A DNA stretch of 64,000 bases from Lytechinus variegatus. Taxonomy: Eukaryota; Echinodermata; Echinoidea; Temnopleuroida; Toxopneustidae. Position numbers and translations under genes: made by a program. Under the pieces are notes generated by a model. It ran no database searches. It was not told the origin of the DNA and saw nothing but the letters and a program-made list of their open reading frames with translations. Each line of letters opens with the position of its first letter. The stretch's first letter is position 1. Location: contig NC_054748.1 of NCBI RefSeq assembly GCF_018143015.1, positions 12,948,967 through 13,012,966 on the forward strand. The letters run 5' to 3'. Shown in pieces: positions 1-10,600 of the stretch.

Positions 1-409
1 GACGTAGACATCTGTGACTCAGACTCATCGCTCATGCTCAGTCAGTCGGACATCAAGTTCAAGCTCACGATCCGACATCGACGACACGATCACGTCGTCA
101 TGATATGACTCAGGCGCTGTGCAGCGCAGACGGAGGGTACGGTACGTACGTACCCAATGCAGAGAAATCCGAATATTAGTATTTTTCCAGGTCAATGAAT
201 TAAAAAACAATGGATGAAGAAATTACATATGATTCTATATTATTTGAGTCAAGCTATCATTATTATTTAATGTTTTATTGATTTTTCATTCAATATATCA
301 TTATTCAATTATGTTTTATTCAACTGATATATTGTTAATTTCATTTAAAAAATATTAAAGTAGGGTCGGGATTTATAATTTAGCCTTTGATGAAACTAAT
401 AAAAACAAA
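1..409. promoter_or_regulatory. Region upstream of ELP4, presumed promoter and 5' UTR
   Basis: The first 190 bases are relatively CpG-rich, with several ACGT and GACGTC-like words; the rest is AT-rich. It abuts the ELP4 start codon at 410, so it should hold the promoter and 5' UTR. I see no TATA box or initiator at a convincing distance. Short open frames on the minus strand here have no coding features I recognise. The promoter role is inferred only from position. Confidence 0.35.
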
Positions 410-551
410 ATGGCAGCGCCCTGTGAAGCAAAAACTAGTTTTCAAAGACGTGGAAAATCTAAGAATTTTTCCGCGCGAGGAACCAGGCCATCCCTCCATA
501 ATGGACAACTGCTTATTTCTACGGGTGTTCCATCGCTAGATCACTTATTAG
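410..551 (+). CDS. ELP4: ELP4 exon 1
   Basis: Encodes residues 1-47 ([15 protein letters not shown] to PSLDHLL) and ends in phase 1 at G|gtatta. The TSFQRRG and [14 protein letters not shown] segments match the conserved Elp4 N-terminus. Confidence 0.93.
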
Positions 552-3500
552 GTATTATATTTGCAAATTAAAATTGATTTTATGATAATTATCGGACTTG
601 AGTAGTCGGGTCCCGCCTGGCGCTCATCATCATGATCATGGGCTTGGCCGCTGCCTGCCTGGCCCCACTTGTTCACTGCTACCACCCTGCCTGTGGGGAA
701 TCTACAGGTAGGACTATGGTATGCCAATGTTGTACAGAGCACACACTTTAAAAAATCATTAAAATATCACTTTTGTGACCAAAATTACTCATTTCTATAC
801 AGTTGCAATTTATAAGGGCATAATCGTGATATAGTCCCCAAATCCAAAAGTGGGGATCATTAGAATCACACCTACCAGAACGCATGAAAAGATCACTTCC
901 TTTCTCCAGAACACAGTCCCCAACTCTCGCACAACAATGTGGCAAAATGATAACACACACAAATGAAACACACAGTATATAAACACTAGGGTTCTCTCCC
1001 TATTATATACTCGTGATACAGTCCCCACTCAATGGGAAATCAAGTTCGATTTTCACGGCGGTGGGGACAGTTTAAACAGTATAGTATACTCGTGATCCAG
1101 TCCCCACGCTATGGGATACACAGTTCGCTTTGTACGCAGTGGGGACGGTTCCAACAGTATAGCTATACTCGTGATACCATCCCCACGCTATGGGATACAC
1201 AGTTCGCTTTGTACGCAGTGGGGATAGCTCCAACAGTATATATACTCGTGATACCGTCCCCCCACAACGTCAAAGCGTGCTCGTTCAACAAGAGGATGGG
1301 GACAGTTTCCCGATGCAACGTGACAAGGATAAAACACATTTGGGTATGGTTGCGGAAGTTGGGGGGGGGGGGGTGTTACACCCACAAATGTAATGAATTT
1401 GAAGGGATATTTGGCAAATTCGTTCCAAAATAAAATCCTTTTGTAATACGTTTGTATTGCAGAGTCATTTTTCCAGACCCGGTTAATTCAAAAGATTATA
1501 ATATAAGTCCAAAGTCTTTTTTCCAGACCCGGTTGTTTTAAAAAATTGTGATATAAGTTCAAAGTCTTTTTTCAAGACCAGAGTAAAAAAGTAACAAAGG
1601 CCCACATGGAAATATGCATATTCTTTCACCCAGACCCAGATCTTTGAAATAAAAATGAATACTACTACTAATAAATTAATAATAATAATAAAAAAATATT
1701 TATGTCGAACAACATGGACATATAGTGTAGTCTTTCCTCCAGACCTAGTTAAAAAAAAATCGTTAAAAACACGACAAGACATAAACCTCGCAATCTTATC
1801 AACATTGAATAGCACGGAAATATGGTGTAGTCTTTGCTCCAGACACAGTTATTTCAAAATAGGAAATCATGGGAAACAAGTTTTAAGATTAAAGTTATGC
1901 TTAATTTGTATTTTTAAGAGAACTGGGTGTGGGGTTAAGACAACACTCTAAATCCAAGCATTTTAACTTTTGGGTTTAATTTTGAAGATTGGTCTTATAG
2001 CTTTGATGTTTTTTCCAATATTTGTTTATCTTTTAAATAACCAGGTCTATAGCTAGACGAAAGACTAGGCATAATACATGTACTCGTGTTATTCCACAGG
2101 AATAAGGATGTGACAAAGTCTTATGTTTTTAAGATTGTTTAAATTGATTTTAAATAACCGGATCTGGAGGAAAGAGTATGTTTTAAAACTTGTGTTATTC
2201 CACAAGAATAAGAATATGATAGGGTCTCACGTTAGAAGATTTTTTTTTATATTTTATGAAAATTGATTAGGTCTGGAATAAAGAAAACGCTCAAAACCTC
2301 TTTTTAAAATAGGTTTTTAGGTTGAAGGATTGTTTGGTCTTAGATATTGAGTTTTTCTTATTCTTATTATTACTATTAGCGTTATTCTGGAAAAAAATAA
2401 CTGGGTCTGGCTGAAAGACTATGCTATAAATATGTCCATGTTAGCAAGCATTAATAAGATTATGGGGGGGGGCTGTCTTTATAGTTATACTGTTATTGTT
2501 GTATTATTTATAATTTTGGAATATCGGGGTTTGGAGAAAAGACTAAACTCGATTTTTAATTTTCATTCCACTGGAATATCATTATGGTATCTTAGTTTGG
2601 ACTTATATTATAATTTTTGAAACAACCGGGTCTGGAAAAAAGACTTTGGACTTGTATTATAATTTTTAATTAACCGGGTCTGGAAAAAGACTTTGCACTT
2701 TTGTGCTTCATATTATGAAGGCATTTGTGGGCAATCAAAAATTATTACATTCGTGGGTAAAGTGCATTACATTGGAAACTGAAGATGCACAGTAAATCAC
2801 AATCTTATGGTCATATTTTTACGTTTATGTTTGGAAAAAGGAAGGGGCTGAAGTCCTCCCCCCCCTCCCCCGCCCGCCCCCCCCCACCCCTCCCCCAACT
2901 TCCGCAACCATACCCAAATGTGTTTTATCCTTGTCACGTTGCATCGGGAAACTGTCCCCATCCTCTTGTTGAACGAGCACGCTTTGATGTTGTGGGGGGA
3001 CGGTATCACGAGTATATATACTGTTGGAGCTATCCCCACTGCGTACAAAGCGAACTGTGTATCCCATAGCGTGGGGACTGGATCACGAGTATACTATACT
3101 GTTTAAACTGTCCCCACCGCCGTGAAAATCGAACTTGATTTCCCATTGAGTGGGGACTGTATCACGAGTATATAATAGGGAGAGAACCCTAGTGTTTATA
3201 TACTGTGTGTTTCATTTGTGTGTGTTATCATTTTGCCACATTGTTGTGCGAGAGTTGGGGACTGTGTTCTGGAGAAAGGAAGTGATTTTCATGCGTTCTG
3301 GTAGGTGTGATTCTAATGATCCCCACTTTTGGATTTGGGGACTATATCACGATTATGCCTTTATTTTTCATTAGTAACTTGGGAATAATTTTTGTATTCA
3401 CAAGAGCACTCAAAAACTTGAATTTTGGGCATTTTTTTTGTACGCCCTCTATTGGTGGAAAGTAATATGGCAAGAAAATTTTCATTTTTTGATCTCTATT

Positions 3501-6500
3501 TTTAATTAAGAAAAAAATAATTTAAAGAATCAAATTTAAATAAGAGTCAAGTTGTATGAATAATAGGTGTAATGGAAACTGTCAGTGTAAAAAAATCAAG
3601 CATTTGCCCCAAAGAAAAAGAGAAAATAAGCCAAACATTGCCACCCTTATTTTGCCACACATGGAGATATAAGTGAGAACAAGGTTATATTATAACCTTG
3701 TTCATTGAATGAGTGCCTGGCCCCGGCTCGCGTGGCTTGCTGGTGTCACTCATTCAATGAACAAGGTGATAATAATATAACCTTGTTCTCAGTTATAACT
3801 TATATCTCCATGTGTGGCAAAATAAGGGTGGCAATGTTTGGCTTATTTTCTCTTTTTCTCTGTGGCAAATGCTTGATTTTTTTACAATGACAGTTTCCAT
3901 TACACCTATTAGTATTATTTATACAACTTGGCTCTTATTTAAATTTGATTCTTTAAATCATTTTTTTCTTAATTAAAAATAGAGATCAAAAAATGAAAAT
4001 TTTCTTGCCATATTACTTTCCACCAATAGAGGGCGTACCCAAAAATATGCCCAAAATTCAAGTTTTTGAGCGCTCTGGTGAATACAAAAATTATTCCCAA
4101 GTTACTAATGAAAAATAAATTAAAACTAGGAAAGACTTCCATATGTCCCCTCCACTAATTTTAAAAAATACTTCCCCAAAACCCCCTTCTGTCTTTCTCT
4201 TTTTTCTTCTTTTTTTTCCTACTTACTTCTGGTGGGAACTTGGATTCGAACCTCTCGCTGCAGAACGAAGCATATCCAGTCTGTTGCCTTACTCACTAAG
4301 CTAGCAGGAATTGTTGAAAGCCATGGGTTTCATAACAATTATCAACCAATATTACGACTAGTCTACTCTCCAAGAGTATTGGGTATTTATTTTTCTGACT
4401 AAATAAACCGATGCCATTGGGAATTACACACACTCGAAATTTTGACGGAATAAAGCCATATTTTGGTATGTATCTGACTTTTCCTTCTTAAATCTCTTAG
4501 ATATATGTTAGATAATTCTTGATAAACCTTCTCCATATTTTTTTTTTCAATTTTAGTGGAGGGGACATATGGAAGTCTTGCCTAAAACTATATGGAAATT
4601 AGTAATTTTGGTCACAAAAATGATCTTTTAATGATTTTTTAAAGTGTGTGCTCTATACAGCATTGCATTGGCATACCATAGTCCTACCTGTAGATTCTCC
4701 ACAGGCCAGATGGTAGCAGTGAACAAGTGGCTGGTGTGCCGTTTACAGCCGGCGCCCTTTAAACGCTAGGGCCTAGACCAAAAATCAAAATGGTTTGGTC
4801 TCTGACTCTGTTCTATTATTGGCTGTTCCGCTGAATTCCGTTGGCTCCACTCACCGATAACACTAACAACAGAGACCAAAGACAAAGTTCATGAAGTTCT
4901 AACTCGATCTGTACAGGGACTCAATCATATCATGGCCAGTAGGCCTAGATGTGTATTAATAAATAATTAGGCCTAACCTAACATACTTAAGTTTGGATAA
5001 AGTTAGACAGCTGCAGGGGCGGATCCAGCCTTCACCAATAGGGGGGGGCCCGGAATTTTTTTTAGCCATATTTTTCCCGATCGGCCGCTCGAAGCTGATT
5101 TTTGGTTTATTTTGAAGGTGTAGTCACTTCTTAGCGTTATTCTTATGAATATGCATGGATATATATCATATTCCTCATTTACATAATGCGAGCGCGAAGC
5201 GCGAGCCAATTCTTTTTGGGGAAATCGTATGTTCTTTTTCCAAAAATTTTTGAACATTCTGGGCAATTTTTGTTAGCCTGAAAAAGGTCTGTATGCAAAT
5301 GAATAATTACTATGAACGCGAAGCGCGATCAGACATGAACTGATGAAAAAGGTACCTGTTAAAGACTGCTTGCAATTAGCCATGAAGACGTTACAAGTTT
5401 TAAAAATCAAATAATGCGAGCGCGAGCTGAAAATTGTTGACATTTCTACATAAAGAATCATGTAAAATGCTAATCAACTTTTGTAATCGTGAACAGGATA
5501 GGTATTTAACTAGACAATTGATGCGAGCGCGAAGCGCGAGCGAAAAATTTGAGATTTAGACCTAAAAACGGGACACTCTACTTAGTGCTGCAGCCGAACC
5601 GCCGAACCGAACGGAAGTTCACCGAACTTGGCACTTCCGTCTTCCGAACCGAACTGAACGCCAAGGCCTGGTTCAGAAGTTCGGTAAAAAAAAAATGTTA
5701 ATATGCAATGCGTAAGTGCGATGACTACATAGATTTAAGTATAAAATTAAACAAAAAAATATTGGTTAGTGATTGTGCACAAAGAGAATTCCACTCAATA
5801 TATTTTTAAAATCCACTATGACAGCTCCCATCACGTCTTTGATTGAACTGTTATCAACTTAACAATATTTTATTAACATAAATATATTTTTTCTTGATAA
5901 AATGAGGGGACATTTGAAGCTAAACTCGGTATAAAAGTGTGGTGTAATTACGTATTGCCATAATCGATCGTGATCGTAATCGGACCTAATCATTTTGTAT
6001 TTAATAAAGAAAAAGAACCAGACATAAATTAATTCCTCGTAAATGACAAAGTATGACAGTTTCGGTCTCGTGTTTGATTAAATTTTTATCATTTTCAATT
6101 TTTTTATAAACATGAATATATTTTTTTCCTTATAAAAAGTAGGGACATTTTAAGCTTAGCTCAGTTAAAAAGTGTAGTTGAATTACGTATTGCTGTAGTC
6201 GGACGTACATTTAATTGTTTTGTATTTAAAAAAAGAAAAAGACAAGACAAATTAATTCCTTGTGACTGACAAAGTAATGGTAAAGTATGTATATTCCACC
6301 TTTTAAAATTTCTATATTAATATAAAAGATAAATAAATAAGAGATGAAGGAATGAGGGTGAAAAAACAGAAAATATAAAAATTCAAACCAAATCAACGCA
6401 TGTTCCCTGATCGATGTTCCGGAAATGGTTGGTAAGGAAAGTTGAAACAGGAAGTCCAAACAACCTGCTCTCGGTTGCTATTATACAGGTAAAATTCGTA

Positions 6501-7657
6501 TTCCGAACTTGAAACGTTTTTCCATTGTCAATATTTTCTTAAAAGTGGTTTAATCTGGTCAATTACTGAAAACGAAATGATAAGTTATCAGTTCCGTCTT
6601 AGTTCTGACGATCAATGCCGGGTGATTTCACAACACTAAAATACAGTGTACAGTCCCATGTACTCATTTTCGTGTTGGAAATATGTTTGAAGTCACGTAG
6701 CGTCGATCTTTCTGGACCAAGAATGGACTGATATTTTATCTTTTTAAAGTAATTCATTGACCAGATTTCACCACTTTTCAGAAAATAGGGACTTTCTAAA
6801 ACACTCATATTCTTTGGAATGTGAATTTTACTGGTATAATAACAGTTGAGTGGAGGTTGTTTGTCTACTGTTTCGACATTCCCGATCAACACTTTCCAAT
6901 TTGAGAAGCTGCATTGGCAATGACGTCGTAATTAGGCCTGGGACGATTGTCATTTTCACCATTCGATTATTTCCTGAAAAAATAATCGAATGATTCGATT
7001 GTTCGTTGGGGAATCACGTCTTTTAAGTCACAATAGGTGACCTAATTTATGGTGACCCCCCATGAAGAAATCTCCATCAAAGTCACATGTTTAGCATAAA
7101 TGAAAGTAGGCCCTTTTCCCCCTTTTCCATGATTTTTATATCGAAAGAAACTACATGAAATGAGATTAAATCTTTCAGTATATTGTTCCAATGAAAATCT
7201 TTCCTAAATCAACTCTGGCATCATGCATGCATCCCTCCAAGTGCCACACCCCTGCATATGAATGAATCAGCCCAGATCAGCAAAGTCCAAAGACGTAAAC
7301 AACTCATTCATGAAGTATTCTTTGAGATTGACCCCAAGTGGAACATTTCACTTGAAAAATTTCATCCCTTGCCCACACCATGTCTCCGCCCCCACTTGTG
7401 GCACTGCCCACGATGCTACACATGTATTTCAAAAAAAATATTTTGCAAAATATTTCATTTGAAATACCTTCAAAATTACGATTTTTTTATCATTTGAACC
7501 TACATGTATAACTGGGTCTATTTTTGGAGACTAGTCGAGAAAGTATTGGTGAAGACGGGCGCATGTTGGAATGTCGTTTTCATTGTGTGAGGGGGATATA
7601 AAAAAGGTTGCATTGTTTTGAAACATGAAAGGAATTGTCCGGCTCCCACCCTATCTT

Positions 7658-7689
<32 letters not shown>

Positions 7690-10600
7690 ACACACACAGA
7701 TGGGGAGGGGTCAATTTATTTCTGAAGTCATGACCTTTCCTGATAAGGGAACCACTGCCTTCTTCTTTGTTTCCTAAAGTTTCATTGGCTATCCGAAGGT
7801 CCAATCAGCTCAAGTGAGCTGGTTGTGTGTTTACTTATTGTTTTGTGCACGCAGACAATGACTTATTTTGTGTATCGACGGCAAGGTCGGGTGGGATTAA
7901 AATTTTCGGAGCGCTTTCATGTTGGTGTGTAACTGTGAATGTGATACAATCATTGATAAGTTTTGAAAAATTACCTCGGTAACATAATTTTTAAACCTGT
8001 ATGAAGTATTAAAAAACCGTTGTCATCGTTGTTTTCTTGTTTTTGTTATTATTACTTGGGTATTTGAGTTATCCCAATGTCATTATCAGGATCTACCGAA
8101 CATTTGATTAGTGTAAATTTTTCTAATCGATTGGCGGCATGCCAATCGAACCATTCGATCAATCGATGTTTACTCCCAGGCCTAATTGTAATCGATCATG
8201 ATCATAGCTACATGAAATAATCATGAAAAAAATATTCTGATCTTTGTAATTCTGGTTCTGTCCTGATTCTCTCATTATCAATATTTTTTCTTTTTTTTTA
8301 AATTTTCATTTAAAAAAGGAAAGTAGAAATGACTGTTATTTTTTGTTTAAAGTTTAAAACAAAAGAAAGTTTAACACTTTTCATAACTATTCTTTTTAGA
8401 AACAAAATTTATTATAAATATATGACAGATCATCCTGATGATTGCTTGTTTGTGGGTCGGCGATCTTTATTTTTTATATGTTAAATTTAATTTGGCATTT
8501 ATTGCCGAACCCCGAACCGAACCAAAGTTCGGAAAAGAATTGCTGAACCGAACCCGAACATGCCGCATGACTTGCAGCACTAACTCTACTCATGTTTTGT
8601 AAAGCATGAAAAGAATGAGTAATAGGGAATTTTCCTACATTAAAAATGCGATCAAAAAATGTTTGATATTGCGATCCAAAACTGGATAATAATTTAAATA
8701 GAGAACAAGTTGAGTATCTGAATAAACATGCGCGTGTGTTTCATATTTAGACCTAGAATCTACATAAGCATTCTAAATACATCTTTTGTCAGGAAAATCT
8801 ACGCGAGCGCGAAGCGTGAGCTTAAACTATGTGATAGTCCAATCTGAAAAAAAATCAGTTTCAGCTCTATATTTCAAGCAGTTGGTAGGAAAAGTGTGAA
8901 GTGGATATGGATCGCACTTAATAAAGAGCTGGTATTTTACCTTAATTACTTTGAGTTTTAACAAAGGACCGGGACATCCTTAAGACATGCATGTCATCAT
9001 ATGAAAATGATGACTATTCCTCATGCTAAGCGCGAGATAAAACAAAATGAACAATTTAATTATTAAATCAATATCTTATTCATTAATGCCTAATGAGGGC
9101 ACGAAATCTGACGATATGGCCTGAAAACTGAACATTTTTAGCACTTTTTGTGATTATAAATACGATGCATCAGTATATTTGAACGATTAATGCGAGCACA
9201 TATCGCAAGCAAAATTTTTTGATATACTGTCATGAATTCAAAGGGGATTTAAGTACCTTGTTTTATAATCAATATTGAGACATACATAATTTGCCAATCA
9301 AAATGCCAGCATGCGGCGCTAGCTGATGCGTTTTAAAATCAGACCTGAAAGGGATATTTTGTAAAGATTATAGAATACACGTAAATAATAGGTACATGTA
9401 TATCAAAAATTGCGAGCGCGCAGCGCGAGCAGACAATGTTATTATTCAGACCATAAAACTGACATTTTTACAGAGCACTTTTAAAAATCAATTTGTATAT
9501 CACACTAAATAATGAAAGTTCAATTACCGAGGTGAATTATGTTTTGTATATTGACTTACAAATTTAATATTCAAACTCCATATTGAACAAGATATGTAAA
9601 TCACCTAACCACCTAACATGCAATGCGAGCGCAAAGCGCGAGCAAAAATTTTTATCTAGTGACATGAAAAATTATTTTTCTTTTCCAAGTCTTCCCCTTA
9701 ATTTATTCACTCGTCTTCCTCCTCTTCCTTTTTCTCCTCTCTTCCCTCCTTTTTCCTTTTTTTTCTTTTTTTTCCCCCTCTTTTTGCTCCGCCAATAGGG
9801 GGGCCCGAGCCCCTCGGGGCCCCCCCTGGATCCGCCTATGCAGCTGGCAGCCGTCTGTTTCGAGGAGTTTTTTAACATTTTAAAAAAAAATTTCTCCTTG
9901 TACACAGACGGCTCGCTATCGTGCAGCCACCATTAGGGGACTTGCAATGCAAAATCCCCCGTCGGGGCTCTAGTCTTAGTCTAAGTTCAATTTTTGTCTT
10001 TAATGAATATAAATTTTGAAAATGAATTCGACCAAAATGCAAATTTATATTCCCTCTTGGCATTAATTTGCCAAAAAACAGAGAAAAATGAAGTTGAAAG
10101 GAACAAAAACAGTGACTTACCTCGGCTGTCGCGCAAATTCACTTCCCTGTTTTATCCGATCTTAAGTACATAAACATATGGCCATTGAGTCCCCTGTACA
10201 GATCGCGCTAGAACTTCGGTCTCTGTATTTGGTGAGTGAAGCCAACGGAGTTCAGCTGAACAACCAACAAAACAGAGACCGAAGCTTTTGGTCTAGGATA
10301 AAGTGATCTACTGCGGCAGCCCGAAAACAGTTTTAAGTTTATTTTTTCCCGCTTTGGTGCAGTTCAGGCCAAAACGGAGTAATACTCTTTATTTTGGTCC
10401 AGTTTTTTAAATATATTTTCATGAATATTGTTAGTCCCCTAATGGCGGCTGCACAATTGCGAGCCTTCTGTGTACGAGGAGAAATTGAAAAAAAAACAAC
10501 CCCAAACTCCTCGACAGGGGCCGCGGAACCGGGGAGGCTGGGGGGGCTTCATCAGCCCCCCACGCCCCCCACTTTTTTCCAAAACCGTGTACAAAAACGC

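Larger units (their letters stand above)
814..3359. mobile_element. Foldback (FB/TU-like) transposon with mirrored tandem arrays
   Basis: The ends read AAGGGCATAATCGTG and CACGATTATGCC and are flanked by TTTAT on both sides (809-813, 3360-3364), a likely 5-bp target duplication. Each arm starts with a unique segment, then tandem units of about 79 bp containing 'actcgtgata..gtcccc', then a G- or C-rich tract. The centre (1460-2700) holds degenerate units with 'ccagacccggtt' on the left half and its complement on the right. No transposase ORF is seen. Foldback transposons with internally repetitive arms (TU elements) are known from sea urchins; assignment to them is by architecture only. Confidence 0.75.
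665..4730. mobile_element. Foldback element X, split by two later insertions
   Basis: The outer ends CCACTTGTTCACTGCTACCA (665) and its complement (ending 4730) begin arms that continue inward as 665-813 plus 3360-3725 on the left and 3746-4127 plus 4584-4730 on the right. Put together, X is an inverted repeat with arms of about 0.5 kb and a 30-40 base GC-rich loop at about 3713-3750. A foldback element sits in the left arm (814-3359) and a 456-bp TIR element in the right arm (4128-4583). No ORF of transposase type is seen. A single-arm relative lies at 14340-14810. I do not recognise the family. Confidence 0.75.
5583..8582. mobile_element. hAT-like non-autonomous element, 3000 bp, 8-bp target duplication
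   Basis: The ends are TAGTGCTGCA and TGCAGCACTA, flanked by a perfect 8-bp duplication ACTCTACT (5575-5582 and 8583-8590). An 8-bp duplication and TA.NG-type ends fit the hAT superfamily. Next to each end are runs of 'ccgaaccgaac' and its variants. No transposase ORF survives. It contains element W1 (6933-8184). Confidence 0.8.
5014..9840. mobile_element. Element Z (CAGGGGCGGATCCAG ends), inserted in Y
   Basis: The left end CAGGGGCGGATCCAG and the complement of CATAGGCGGATCCAG at the right match at 13 of 15 bases. CAGCTG flanks both sides (5008-5013, 9841-9846). The element carries recurrent 'tgcgagcgcgaagcgcgag' words about 100-220 bp apart (near 5187, 5310, 5410, 5520, 8800, 9190, 9408 and 9620). 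A 3.0-kb hAT-like element interrupts it. Without that insert Z is about 1.8 kb and has no ORF. Related segments occur at 38040-39430, 41680-42190 and 54203-54500. Confidence 0.65.
4770..10295. mobile_element. Element Y: outermost of a four-level transposon nest
   Basis: About 150 bases at 4770-4935 ('cctagaccaaaa' to 'tgtacagggactcaat') recur as reverse complement at 10180-10295. Shared words include 'ccgttggct.cactcacc', 'acagagacc' and 'gatctgtacaggg'. Most of the interior is the later insertion Z (5014-9840). The remaining 9847-10140 includes a segment related to 10430-10790. No coding sequence is recognisable. A non-autonomous DNA element is the simplest reading. Confidence 0.6.

Noticed and set aside
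25..210. Minus-strand 61-codon frame as a gene head-to-head with ELP4
   Set aside because: No recognisable motif, no splice continuation and a stop soon after; more likely promoter DNA.
2797..3067. Overlapping frames on both strands in the foldback arms
   Set aside because: The same frames appear mirrored in the other arm; they are products of the repeat.
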